Shown here one piece after another: positions 34,640 through 43,142 of a stretch of DNA of 64,000 bases. Made by a program: the position numbers and the translations under genes. The DNA lies in NCBI GenBank assembly GCA_910585245.1, contig CAJUCO010000004.1, positions 3,145 to 67,144 on the forward strand. The letters run 5' to 3'. The DNA is from an uncultured Oscillibacter sp. (GTDB lineage: Bacteria; Bacillota; Clostridia; Oscillospirales; Oscillospiraceae). The notes below the pieces were generated by a model. That model was not told the DNA's origin, ran no database searches, and worked only from the letters and a program-made list of their open reading frames with translations. Every line of letters begins with the position of its first letter. Within the stretch, counting starts at the first letter, position 1.

Positions 34640-35382
34640 ACGCTTACCCCGGCGGCTTTCAGCTTGTTGCCGGCGGCCTCGTCCACAACCACCACCACAT
34701 TGGGATGGAGCTGGAGGATAGAGCCGGGGCAGTGAGGGGTGATGGCCCCACAGACAGAGTTCAAAATAGCGTCGGCCTTTTCCTCGCCGCTGGCGGCCAG
34801 AAGGACTTTCTTGGCCCCCATGATGGCTCCGATGCCCATGCTGATGGCCTGTTTGGGCACGTCGTCGCGGCCTGCGAAGAAACGGGCGTTGGCGTCGATG
34901 GTGCTTTCCGCCAGGTCTACCACGTGGGTTTCTTTTACAAAGCAGTCGCCGGGTTCGTTGAAGCCAATGTGGCCGTTCCGGCCGATGCCCAGGAGCTGGA
35001 GGCTGACATAGCCCAAAGAGCGAATATAGGCGTCGTATTCGGCGCAGTGGGCGGCGGGATCGGCGGTGAGGCCGTCGGGCACCCGGGTGTTCTCGGGGAG
35101 GATATCCACATGATCAAAGAGATTGCTCTGCATGAAATAGCGGTAGCTCTGGTCATGGGTGGGCGTGAGCCCCACATATTCGTCCAGATTGACGGAGAGC
35201 ACATCCTTGAAACTGAGGAGGCCCTGTTTGTACCAGTCCACCAGATACTTGTAAGCGCCCTCCGGGGTGGAACCCGTAGCCAGACCCAAAACGCAGGCAG
35301 GATTGTGGGTGATTTCGGCGGCGATGATCTGAGCCGCCCTCCGGCTCATGGCGTCGTAGTCCTTTTCGAGGTAGATTCTCAT
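34630..35382 (-). CDS. nagB: Glucosamine-6-phosphate deaminase
   Basis: Converts glucosamine-6-phosphate to fructose-6-phosphate and ammonia; 250 residues. Motifs: GLATGSTPEGAYKYL, SVNLDEYVGL with the catalytic Asp, and LLGIGRNGHIGFNEPGDCF with the catalytic His and Glu. The start at 35382 (MRIYLEKDYDAMS) has AAAGGAG upstream and is favoured over the ATG at 35403. It lies between the transporter permeases and nagA, so uptake of an amino sugar and entry into glycolysis are encoded together. Confidence 0.96.
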   Translation of the reverse strand: MRIYLEKDYDAMSRRAAQIIAAEITHNPACVLGLATGSTPEGAYKYLVDWYKQGLLSFKDVLSVNLDEYVGLTPTHDQSYRYFMQSNLFDHVDILPENTRVPDGLTADPAAHCAEYDAYIRSLGYVSLQLLGIGRNGHIGFNEPGDCFVKETHVVDLAESTIDANARFFAGRDDVPKQAISMGIGAIMGAKKVLLAASGEEKADAILNSVCGAITPHCPGSILQLHPNVVVVVDEAAGNKLKAAGVSVCG

Positions 35383-35466
35383 AATGGCATTTCTCCTTTC
35401 CAAATTACCGCAGGGGTTTGGGATGGCACAGGAAGACCGGGCTGTTCCGGCACGGGTGTTTGTAGG

Positions 35467-36336
35467 TTATCCTTTCACGCCGCCGGAGGCAAGGCCGCTG
35501 ACCAGATTCTTTTCGATGCACATGAAGAGGATGACCACAGGGATGATGGCAAAGATGGAGGCGGCAAACAGGTATTGCCACTCAATCATATTGTACCCGT
35601 TGAAGGTGTTGATGCCCACGGTCAGGGGCTTGTATTCGTCGGTGGAGATGAGGCACAGGGCCACGGTGTATTCGTTCCAGGCGTTGATGAAAATGAAGAT
35701 CAACGTGGTGACGATGCCGGGGGCCGCCACAGGGAGCAGCACCTTCATCATGGACTGGACGCGGGTGCAGCCGTCGATGGTGGCGGCCTGCTCCATCTCC
35801 GCGGAGATCCCCATGAAGGTGCCCCGGAGCAACCAGATGGTAAAGGCCTGATTGAAGGCGGCGTTGATGAAGATGAGGCCCAGGATGTTGTCCGTCAGAC
35901 CCAGGCGCTGCATGACCTGATAGATGCCGATGAGCAACACCACGGGGGCGAACATCTGAGAGACGATGACAAAGCCCAAAAAGGCAGTTTGTCCCTTGAA
36001 CTTCATCCGGGCCAGGGCATAAGCCGCGGGGATGCCGCAGAGCATGGCGATGATGGTGGACCCGCCGGCAATGAGGACGGAGTTGAGCATATACTTTGCC
36101 ATGGGGGCCCGACTCCAAATGTCGATGAAGTTGGACCACAGAGCTGTGACGGGCAAAATAGTACCGTTGGAGGAGAAGATCTCCACCCGGTTTTTCAGCG
36201 CCGTACACAGCATGGCGAAGTAGGGATACAGGGTGATGACGCACACGTCCAGCACCACGAAGTAGAGCAGGAGGCGCAAAACCGCTTTCTTCATGGAGAC
36301 TGGCTTTTTCTGAAGGGATGCCGTAGGCTGGCTCAC
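35467..36336 (-). CDS. Sugar ABC transporter permease (MalG type)
   Basis: Permease of 289 residues, six helices, EAA loop EMEQAATIDGCTRVQSMMKVLLP. The start is GTG at 36336, overlapping the stop of the partner permease as GTGA, with AAAGGAG 11 bases before. CUT1 family; from the neighbouring nag genes the cargo is probably a GlcNAc- or GalNAc-containing sugar. Confidence 0.93.
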   Translation of the reverse strand: MSQPTASLQKKPVSMKKAVLRLLLYFVVLDVCVITLYPYFAMLCTALKNRVEIFSSNGTILPVTALWSNFIDIWSRAPMAKYMLNSVLIAGGSTIIAMLCGIPAAYALARMKFKGQTAFLGFVIVSQMFAPVVLLIGIYQVMQRLGLTDNILGLIFINAAFNQAFTIWLLRGTFMGISAEMEQAATIDGCTRVQSMMKVLLPVAAPGIVTTLIFIFINAWNEYTVALCLISTDEYKPLTVGINTFNGYNMIEWQYLFAASIFAIIPVVILFMCIEKNLVSGLASGGVKG

Positions 36337-37289
36337 AGGTTTTCATCTCCTTTCCGCAGGGTGTAGATCATGTAGGTGCTGGCGCAGGCGAGAAGGATAA
36401 TAAACCCGATCACCGAGACGGCGGAAGCCTCGCCCTGTTTTCCGTTGTAGAAAGCCAGCTTGTAGAGGTATGTGACCAGGGTGTCGGTGTGGTTGGCGGG
36501 GTCGCCCTTGGTCATGGTCCAGATGATGGGGAAGGAGTTGAAGACGTAGATAATATTCAACACTGTGGCCACCGTCAAGGAGGACTTTACTAGGGGAAGA
36601 GTAATGCTGAACAGTTTCTGGAAGTAACCGGCTCCGTCCACTGTGGCGGCTTCGTAGTAGGACGCGTCGATGCTCTGAAGGCCGGAGAGGACGCAAAAGG
36701 TGACAAAGGGGACGGTGACGAAAATACCGCAGGCGATTTCCCAGGCAAAGTAGGCCCCCGGCGTAGGCGTCCAGTTCACTGGCGCGCTGATAAGGCCGAT
36801 TTTCATCAGCAAGGTGTTCAGGGTGCCGTAGTCCTTGTTAATGATAAAGTTCCAGGCGCTGGCCTGGATAACCAGCGTGGTGGCCCAGGGGAAGACCACA
36901 ATGGCACGGGCAATTTTACGGCCCCGGAACTTGTTGTTTAGCACCAGAGCCAGCATGAAGCCCAGAACCGTGGAGATAACTACCACAGCGATGGTCCAAA
37001 CCAGGGTGTTTTTCAGCACGAGGCCAAAAGCGGGACTTTTCAGCACCTTGACAAAGTTCCCGATGCCGTTGAAGCCCTTGATTTTGCCCGCGCGACTCAC
37101 GTCGCTTAAGGAGAGCTGGAAGACTTTGAAAATCGGGGTCACGATAAAAATGGCCATCAGGATAATACTGGGAGCAATCCAGATATAGGGCTCGATTTTG
37201 CGGAAAACCTTCTTGCTCCCAGAGATATGGGGAGCCATCTTAACAGTGGTCTGTGCCTTCGCAGGGGCGGCAGGGGTTTTTGTACTCAC
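36333..37289 (-). CDS. Sugar ABC transporter permease (MalF type)
   Basis: Permease of 318 residues with an N-terminal cytoplasmic tail of about 30 residues, six to seven helices, EAA loop SYYEAATVDGAGYFQKLFSITLPLV. GGGAGG lies before the ATG. It is coupled by a four-base overlap to the MalG-type partner, and lies 160 bases behind the binding-protein gene, from which a terminator-like hairpin separates it. Confidence 0.93.
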   Translation of the reverse strand: MSTKTPAAPAKAQTTVKMAPHISGSKKVFRKIEPYIWIAPSIILMAIFIVTPIFKVFQLSLSDVSRAGKIKGFNGIGNFVKVLKSPAFGLVLKNTLVWTIAVVVISTVLGFMLALVLNNKFRGRKIARAIVVFPWATTLVIQASAWNFIINKDYGTLNTLLMKIGLISAPVNWTPTPGAYFAWEIACGIFVTVPFVTFCVLSGLQSIDASYYEAATVDGAGYFQKLFSITLPLVKSSLTVATVLNIIYVFNSFPIIWTMTKGDPANHTDTLVTYLYKLAFYNGKQGEASAVSVIGFIILLACASTYMIYTLRKGDENL

Positions 37290-37376
37290 GGGGACACCTC
37301 CCTATAGTCGGTTTCTAAGCGTCTTCCGGCCGCTTTCAAAACCCGGCGAAGCACGCCGCGCTTTGAGAACGGCTGG

Positions 37377-37414
37377 AAGAAAAAAGGGGGCCGGGCCGTG
37401 TTGGCCCGGCCCCC
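37377..37414 (-). terminator. Attenuator-like terminator behind the binding-protein gene
   Basis: 12-bp stem GGGGGCCGGGCC / GGCCCGGCCCCC followed on the minus strand by a run of T. Its place between the binding protein and the permeases fits the usual excess of binding protein over membrane subunits. Confidence 0.88.
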
Positions 37415-37449
37415 GCAGTGATTTGCTTCCGTGTCGGATAAGATTGGGT

Positions 37450-38766
37450 TTAGGCGGTGATTTCAGCCTGAAGATTATCCAGCAGCTCCTTGACGTTGCC
37501 GCCCAACAGAGCCTGCTGCTCCACGTTGATGACGCCCTGCTTCACATCGGCCCATTCGGCCTTGGCGGTGGGATAGAATTTGCAGGAACCAACGATGTCC
37601 ACCCAGGGAGCCATATCGGGGTCAGAAGCGGCCACAATCTCGCCGCCGGCGGAGGTGGCGGGGAGGAAGCCCTCCATCAGTACCCACTCGGAGTACCGGC
37701 TGTCCTCATAGAAGAAGTCAAAGAACTCCTTGATGGCTTCGATCTTTTCCTCAGAGTGACCGTTGTCGAAGCACATGAAACGGTCCATAACACCGGCGGA
37801 GACAGAGGCGTTGCCACCATTGGTGGGGATAGCCGCGAAGGCAAAATCAATCTGCTCTTCTTCCGGGGTGTCGGCTTTGGCGTAGTTGTCGGCGATATAG
37901 GTGGGGATGGAGTTGGGTCCGATCACCATGGCCAGCTTGCCCGCGCCGAACAGGTCCTGAAGGGCGTAACGGGTTTCAGTGGCGGGGTCGGAGTTGGTGT
38001 AGCCGTCTTTCACCAGACCGATGGCGTATTCAATGGCTTCTACGTTGGCGTCCGCGTTCAAGGTCCAGTTTCCAGAGGCGTCGGTGAAGTCGCTTCCGTT
38101 GTTCCAGATGTAGTAGGCAAAGGCGGCCTGACCTTCGTCGGTGGTCATATCAATGCCCCAGGGATAGATGCTGGAGTCATAGGCCTTGATTTTTTCGCAG
38201 GCGGCTTTCAGTTCGTCCCAGGTGGTGGGAACTTCCACACCGGCGGCGTCCAGGATGCCCTTGTTGTAGTACATGGCGCGGGCGGAGGCCAGGTCGGGGA
38301 TGGCCCAGATGGTGCCGTCAATGTTGGACTGCTCCAGGAAGGCGTCATAGAACTTGGCGTAGGTTTCCTCGGAGACGTAATCCTGAGCGGGCAGAAGCAG
38401 GTCGTCCGCCTGGTAGTCCGCGAAAACGTCGATATTCAGAATATCCGGGGCGTCATTGTTGGAAATTCGGGTATTGACTACCGTGTAGATATCGTTCCAG
38501 GATACGACTTCCACATTGAGGTTGATGTTGTCGTGACTGCCGTTGAAATCGTTTTGGAAGGTTGCCCACCAGTCTTTGGTGTTCTGGCCGTATTCCGCGG
38601 CAATAACACTGATGTCGATTTTCTCTCCGGAGCTGGCGGGAGGGGTCTGGGTATCGGTGCTGCCGGAGCCGGCGGGGGGAGTGGTTTCGCCGCCCTTGTC
38701 GCCGCCGCAGGCGGCCAGGGACAGGACCATCATGAGCGCAAGTAACGTGGCAAGAAACTTTTTCAT
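37450..38766 (-). CDS. Sugar-binding lipoprotein of ABC transporter
   Basis: Solute-binding protein family 1 of 438 residues. Signal peptide with lipobox LAAC (Cys near residue 20), a Thr/Pro/Ser linker (GGETTPPAGSGSTDTQTPPA), then the binding fold: NLNVEVVSWNDIYTVVNTRI, DAPDILNIDVFADYQADDLL, LFGAGKLAMVIGPNSIPTYI. The ATG at 38766 is six bases after AGGAGA; the in-frame ATG at 38772 abuts that site. First gene of the transport/nag operon. Cargo is inferred as an amino sugar or host-glycan disaccharide. Confidence 0.94.
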   Translation of the reverse strand: MKKFLATLLALMMVLSLAACGGDKGGETTPPAGSGSTDTQTPPASSGEKIDISVIAAEYGQNTKDWWATFQNDFNGSHDNINLNVEVVSWNDIYTVVNTRISNNDAPDILNIDVFADYQADDLLLPAQDYVSEETYAKFYDAFLEQSNIDGTIWAIPDLASARAMYYNKGILDAAGVEVPTTWDELKAACEKIKAYDSSIYPWGIDMTTDEGQAAFAYYIWNNGSDFTDASGNWTLNADANVEAIEYAIGLVKDGYTNSDPATETRYALQDLFGAGKLAMVIGPNSIPTYIADNYAKADTPEEEQIDFAFAAIPTNGGNASVSAGVMDRFMCFDNGHSEEKIEAIKEFFDFFYEDSRYSEWVLMEGFLPATSAGGEIVAASDPDMAPWVDIVGSCKFYPTAKAEWADVKQGVINVEQQALLGGNVKELLDNLQAEITA

Positions 38767-38907
38767 CGTCATTCTCCTCTTACATTTTTTCGCGCATAGA
38801 ATATACACGTGAGGGAGCGATATGAAAAATTCACAAACGCCGCCCTCATACATTCATTATACTTGTAGAATTTGTAAATAATAGGGGCCGCCGTACAGTT
38901 TGTAGAA

Positions 38908-38940
38908 AAATCGTACGAACCACGAAAGTTCGTACGATTT
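38908..38940 (-). terminator. Rho-independent terminator of PocR-AraC gene
   Basis: 12-bp stem AAATCGTACGAA / TTCGTACGATTT with a 9-base loop and further T on the minus strand. Confidence 0.85.
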
Positions 38941-38950
38941 CCGTAAACGA

Positions 38951-39817
38951 TTAACTGAAATTGGAAGCTGCCGCCGCCGCGTCCAGGCAGTTTTTTCGAA
39001 AGGCGCTGGGGGTCATGCCGGTGGCGGAACGAAAGACCTTGGAAAAGTAGTTGTAGTCGCTGATTCCCACTTTTTCACCCACGGCGGAGATGGGCATACT
39101 GCTTTGCAGAAGCAGCCGCTTGGCGGCGTCGATTCGCCGGCGGGTGATTAGGTAGGAGAGGGTGCGGCCTCCGGAGAGCTCCTTGGCCAGGGAACAGAGT
39201 TTGGTCCGGCCGATGTGGAGCTGCTGGGAGATGGACTCCAGGGAGAGCTTGTCCATGTAGTGCTGCTCCAGATAGAGCTCCAGCTTTTGGAGATCCGTCT
39301 GTTCCGCCGTCAGGATCATACCTTTGAGTTGAATGTAAGCGGACAGCGCTTCCAGAGTTTCGGTGTAAGCCTGAATTTCCGCCTTTGAGTATTGACGGAA
39401 TTGAAAGAACGCGTCTTTCAGCCCGTCGGGCCCGTCGGGCCACCAGTCCAGAAGGGAACGGGTGTAAGCCCACTGTTCTTCTATGGGAGAGTCGTCCAGA
39501 TAGCAACCGACGGCCAGATAAGCCACGGGGGTCTGCTTGTTATAGAGGGGCATGATGGCCTCGCAAATACCGACGTGGCAGCGGTAATGCTGAAAGCCGT
39601 TTTCCGCCTGATAGTGCTGAATTTTGCACTGGTCGCAGGCAACGCAACGCCTGTGGCCCTCCGGCAGATCGTTGATCGCCCGGCAGAAGGGGGGGTGGCC
39701 CCGGAAAAGATTGATGTCCCGGCCTGACAGGTCCAAAATATTGGCGGGCACGCCGGTGAGGATGTTCAGGTTGGCGATCAGCTTGCGCAGCCGTTCCTCG
39801 TCAAACAAGATGTTCAT
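38951..39817 (-). CDS. AraC-type regulator with PocR sensory domain
   Basis: Regulator of 288 residues. The N-terminal half is a PocR domain: LNILTGVPANILDLSGRDIN, then FCRAINDLPEGHRRCVACDQ C and YRCHVGICEAIMPLY with the conserved Cys cluster, and VAYLAVGCYL. The C-terminal half holds the AraC helix-turn-helix pair (LSLESISQQLHIGRTKLCSL, ISAVGEKVGISDYNYFSKVF RSATGMTPSAF). The ATG overlaps the kinase-like gene stop by four bases (ATGA), so the regulator is the last gene of the galE operon. It probably senses a sugar intermediate and controls the divergently placed transport genes. Confidence 0.92.
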   Translation of the reverse strand: MNILFDEERLRKLIANLNILTGVPANILDLSGRDINLFRGHPPFCRAINDLPEGHRRCVACDQCKIQHYQAENGFQHYRCHVGICEAIMPLYNKQTPVAYLAVGCYLDDSPIEEQWAYTRSLLDWWPDGPDGLKDAFFQFRQYSKAEIQAYTETLEALSAYIQLKGMILTAEQTDLQKLELYLEQHYMDKLSLESISQQLHIGRTKLCSLAKELSGGRTLSYLITRRRIDAAKRLLLQSSMPISAVGEKVGISDYNYFSKVFRSATGMTPSAFRKNCLDAAAAASNFS

Positions 39818-40926
39818 TTCCGGTAGCGTCCTACAATAGACGCCAGTTCGGCCCAGTGCTTTTCCATATCAGCCACCAGCTTGAACTGGGTGCGGCAACG
39901 GTCCAGATTTTGAGCTTCCCGATTGATATGGAAATAGTGGTCGCCGTCGATGTAGTCCGTGAGGAAGCGGATGCCACACTCTAGAGTCATCAGTTTGGCC
40001 CCCCAGGGAAGGTAGTCGATTTCGTCGTTGGTCAAAGAGCCCCCGGAGCCTTCCAGGAAGGCGGCGGTGTAGACGGCGAAGAGGTCCACGTCCAAATTGA
40101 CCTTGGAGAGGTCCCGTTCATCCTCGGCACTGTGGTTGGCCCCGAAGCGGATGGAATCTCCAAAGTCATAGATCACAAGACCCGGCATGACGGTATCTAA
40201 ATCGATGATACAGACGCCTTCGTGGGTTTCTTCATCCATGAGAACGTTGTTCAGTTTCGTGTCGTTGTGAGTGACCCGAAGAGGGAGCTTTCCCTCTCGC
40301 ATGGCGTTCAAAGCCACGGAGCAGTCCGCCTCCCGGTCCAGCACAAACTGGATCTCCGCTCCGCAGTCCTTGGCCCGACCCAGGGGGTCCGCCGCCAAGA
40401 CAGCCTTAAACTTGGCCAGCCGGTCCTCGGTGTTGTGGAAGTTGGGGATGGTCTCGTGGAGGGTTTCCGCCGGGTAGCCTCCCAGCAGCTGCTGGAAGCG
40501 CCCGAAAGCCCGCCCGGAGGCGGCGAACAGCTCCGGCGATTCTGCGGACTGGTAGCAGATGGTGCGCTCCACGAAGGGATACACCCTCCAGGCCCCGCCG
40601 CCGCCGTCGGTAAAAAAGGGCTGGCCGTTTCGGGGGCGGAGGACCCGCATGGCCTCCCGGTCCCGGTCGCCGCCGTGCTTTTCGATCTCCCGGCCCAAAT
40701 ACTCGGTGACGCCGATGATGTTTTCCATCAGCTCGTCCGGGTGCTTAAAGGCGGCGGCGCTCATCCGCTGGAGAATGAAACGGCGGCAGCAGCGGTCCTC
40801 CGGCTGGGTGTGGACCACAAAGGTGTCGTTGATATGCCCTTGGCCGTAGCGCAGGGCGCCTACCACAGGGGCTCCGAAGTCAAAGCCCGTCAGGGCCTCT
40901 TGGATTCTCTCTTCCGCAGCGCTCAT
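39814..40926 (-). CDS. Probable N-acetylhexosamine 1-kinase (APH-fold)
   Basis: Phosphotransferase of 370 residues with the aminoglycoside-kinase fold. Nucleotide-side start ALRYGQGHINDTFVVHT, catalytic loop RVTHNDTKLNNVLMD (Asp and Asn), metal-binding Asp in CIIDLDTVMPGLVIYDFGDS IRFGAN. The combination HNDTKLNN plus DTVMPG is typical of NahK/LnpB-type kinases that phosphorylate GalNAc or GlcNAc at C1. One base separates it from the nucleotidyltransferase stop, and GGGAGGG lies before the ATG at 40926. Linkage with galE and nagAB supports the assignment; a desulfatase name sometimes given to this family is not supported by the motifs. Confidence 0.82.
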   Translation of the reverse strand: MSAAEERIQEALTGFDFGAPVVGALRYGQGHINDTFVVHTQPEDRCCRRFILQRMSAAAFKHPDELMENIIGVTEYLGREIEKHGGDRDREAMRVLRPRNGQPFFTDGGGGAWRVYPFVERTICYQSAESPELFAASGRAFGRFQQLLGGYPAETLHETIPNFHNTEDRLAKFKAVLAADPLGRAKDCGAEIQFVLDREADCSVALNAMREGKLPLRVTHNDTKLNNVLMDEETHEGVCIIDLDTVMPGLVIYDFGDSIRFGANHSAEDERDLSKVNLDVDLFAVYTAAFLEGSGGSLTNDEIDYLPWGAKLMTLECGIRFLTDYIDGDHYFHINREAQNLDRCRTQFKLVADMEKHWAELASIVGRYRK

Positions 40927-40927
40927 C

Positions 40928-41851
40928 TTACGATCCCTCCCACAGCCGGTCAGGGTAGAGACCGGACGTTGTCTTTTCGGCAATGGCGTTTACCACCGTG
41001 GGCTTGTCCTCCCGATAGGTGACGCCGTACCACTTGTCCTCGCTCCGCAAGACTTTGACCCGGGCCTTGCCCTCTTTGATCAGCTGGCTGACCACGCTGG
41101 GGAGGAAATATTCCGCCTTGGCGGGATTCTCCGCCAGGGCCTTGTCCAAAAAGGCGGGGAAGCGCTTCCAGGCCTCGTCCAGGAAGCTCCGGGTAAAGCC
41201 CCACATATTCAAAGAGACAACAGTATCTTCCGCCAGCTCCGTCCAGGTCTTTCCCTCGTCCTCTGTGAAGCGAAGGGGCGGACCCTGCTCGATTTTGGTT
41301 CGCTCGGTGATCTGGGAGAGGTAGTGGTCTCCGGTCTCCTCACAGACGCCCCGGGCCACGGTGCCGTTTTCGCTGACGGTATTTTTCAGAAGGTATCCCA
41401 CCATGACGTATTCATAGAGGTCCCCGTCCTCGTGAGAGGCCAGATAGTCGTAAATTTTCTGATAGGCCTCCGGGCCGTAATAGTCGTCGGCGTTAATGAC
41501 GGCAAAGGGACCGTCTACCACCTTCCGGGCGGCCAGGGCGGCATGGGCGGTGCCCCAGGGCTTTTGCCGCTCCGCCGGGACGGAATACCCCTCCGGCAAG
41601 TCCTCTTTGAGCTGGTAGACGTAGCGGACGTTCATGGACTTGGACACCCGGTCGCCGATGCAGCGCTTGAAATCCTCCTCAATTTCGGGCTTGATGACAA
41701 AGACCACCGTCCCAAACCCCGCCCGGCGGGCGTCGTAAATAGAATAGTCAATGATGAGCTGACCGTGGTTTCCCACGGGGTCCAGCTGCTTGAGGCCGCC
41801 GTACCGGCTGCCCATGCCGGCGGCCATGATGACCAGAACAGGTTTGCTCAT
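40928..41851 (-). CDS. Sugar-1-phosphate nucleotidyltransferase
   Basis: GT-A fold nucleotidyltransferase of 307 residues. Nucleotide-binding loop VIMAAGMGSRYGGLKQLDPV, a GTAHAALAARKVV segment, and the metal-site motif FAVINADDYYG. It is shorter than UDP-N-acetylhexosamine pyrophosphorylases and unlike the GalT-type uridylyltransferase normally found beside NahK, so it may supply UDP-GalNAc/UDP-GlcNAc or UDP-Gal by a pyrophosphorylase reaction. Four-base ATGA overlap with galE upstream. Exact substrate not established. Confidence 0.82.
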   Translation of the reverse strand: MSKPVLVIMAAGMGSRYGGLKQLDPVGNHGQLIIDYSIYDARRAGFGTVVFVIKPEIEEDFKRCIGDRVSKSMNVRYVYQLKEDLPEGYSVPAERQKPWGTAHAALAARKVVDGPFAVINADDYYGPEAYQKIYDYLASHEDGDLYEYVMVGYLLKNTVSENGTVARGVCEETGDHYLSQITERTKIEQGPPLRFTEDEGKTWTELAEDTVVSLNMWGFTRSFLDEAWKRFPAFLDKALAENPAKAEYFLPSVVSQLIKEGKARVKVLRSEDKWYGVTYREDKPTVVNAIAEKTTSGLYPDRLWEGS

Positions 41852-42876
41852 TTGTCGCCTCCTTTATAGCCGCTGGGGTTCATGGACTGCCACTTCCAGG
41901 AAGAGGCGCACATCTCCTCGATGCCAAGCTCCGCGGTCCAGCCCAGCTCCTCCCGAGCCTTCCTGGGGTCGGCGTAGCAGGTGGCGATGTCCCCGGGGCG
42001 GCGGGGATCGATGACGTGGGGAAGGGTCTTTCCGCAGGCTTTCTCATAGGCGTGGAGCACGTCCAGAACGCTGTAACCGTTGCCGGTGCCCAGGTTGCAG
42101 ATGAAGAGGCCGCACTTGGTTTCCAGCTTTTTCAGGGCGGCCACATGGCCCTTGGCCAGGTCCACCACGTGGATATAGTCCCGGACGCCGGTGCCGTCAG
42201 GGGTGTTATAGTCATTTCCGTAGACATGGACTTTTTCCAGCTCGCCCACGGCGACTTTCGCAATATAGGGCACCAGATTGTTGGGAATGCCGTTGGGGTC
42301 CTCTCCGATGAGGCCGGACTCGTGGGCCCCAATGGGGTTGAAGTAGCGAAGCAGAGCCACGTTTAGTGTGGGGTCCGCGGCGCAGTAGTCGGAGAGAATA
42401 CGCTCCTGGAAGAGCTTGGTGGTGCCGTAGGGATTTGTGGTGCCGCCCACGGGGAAGTCCTCCCGGATGGGCACGGTGGCGGGGTCGCCGTAGACCGTGG
42501 CGGAGGAGGAGAAGACAAAGTTCTTCACCCTGTGGGCCCGCATGGCCTGGAGGAGGTACAGGGTGCTGATCAAGTTGTTGGAGTAGTACTCCAGGGGCTT
42601 GGCGACGCTCTCGCCCACGGCCTTGAGTCCAGCGAAGTGCATGACGGAGTCGATATCCGGGTGCTGGGCGAAGAGGGCCTCCACCTGCTCCGTGTCGCAG
42701 AGCTCGGCCTTGACGAAGGGGACGGGTTTTCCCACGATCTTCTCCACCCGGCGAAGGGCCTCCTCGCTGGAGTTGTAGAGATTGTCCGCCACAATAACCT
42801 CGTAACCCGCCTGAATGAGCTCCACGCAAGTGTGGCTGCCGATGTACCCGGCGCCTCCGGTGACAAGAATGGACAT
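41848..42876 (-). CDS. galE: UDP-glucose/UDP-hexose 4-epimerase
   Basis: Short-chain dehydrogenase/reductase fold epimerase of 342 residues. NAD-binding GGAGYIGSHT near residue 8, catalytic Ser/Tyr in FSSSATVYG and NPYGTTK, C-terminal RPGDIATCYADPRKAREELG W. It interconverts UDP-glucose and UDP-galactose; some members also accept the N-acetyl forms, which would match the neighbouring kinase. The ATG at 42876 has AAAGGAG upstream; the extended frame to 42948 lacks a site. First gene of the operon galE, nucleotidyltransferase, kinase, regulator. Confidence 0.95.
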   Translation of the reverse strand: MSILVTGGAGYIGSHTCVELIQAGYEVIVADNLYNSSEEALRRVEKIVGKPVPFVKAELCDTEQVEALFAQHPDIDSVMHFAGLKAVGESVAKPLEYYSNNLISTLYLLQAMRAHRVKNFVFSSSATVYGDPATVPIREDFPVGGTTNPYGTTKLFQERILSDYCAADPTLNVALLRYFNPIGAHESGLIGEDPNGIPNNLVPYIAKVAVGELEKVHVYGNDYNTPDGTGVRDYIHVVDLAKGHVAALKKLETKCGLFICNLGTGNGYSVLDVLHAYEKACGKTLPHVIDPRRPGDIATCYADPRKAREELGWTAELGIEEMCASSWKWQSMNPSGYKGGDK

Positions 42877-43022
42877 AGAAACCGCTCCTTTCAAAGTATG
42901 AAAATTGACCGCTTTGGTGAAATATTTTCGAGATTTATCTAGCCTCATTGTAGGCCTGTTGGGGGAAAATGGGAAGAGAGGATAGTCCTGATTATTAGTA
43001 ATATCGTCCGGATTTTGAAGCT

Positions 43023-43051
43023 ATTATACTAGAAAGCCGGAGGCTTGTCCA
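43023..43051 (-). promoter_or_regulatory. Sigma-A promoter of the galE operon
   Basis: On the minus strand TGGACA, 17-base spacer, TATAAT. It leaves a leader of about 140 bases before galE. Confidence 0.8.
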
Positions 43052-43081
43052 GGGGGAACGATCTGTACGGGAGCGTGGCGC

Positions 43082-43110
43082 TTGTCTGGGGCGGCGGGGT
43101 GTGCTATAAT
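43082..43110 (+). promoter_or_regulatory. Sigma-A promoter of the gene at 43143
   Basis: TTGTCT (43082-43087), 17-base spacer, TATAAT (43105-43110), divergent from the galE promoter. Confidence 0.78.
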
Positions 43111-43142
43111 CGAGAAAACAGGTCCGGAGGGAGGCGTGGGAG

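Noticed and set aside
34705..36366. 553-codon plus-strand ORF opposite nagB and the permeases
   Set aside because: Lies antisense to clear nagB and permease genes, and its translation is His/Gly/Asp-rich as expected from GC-rich antisense frames.
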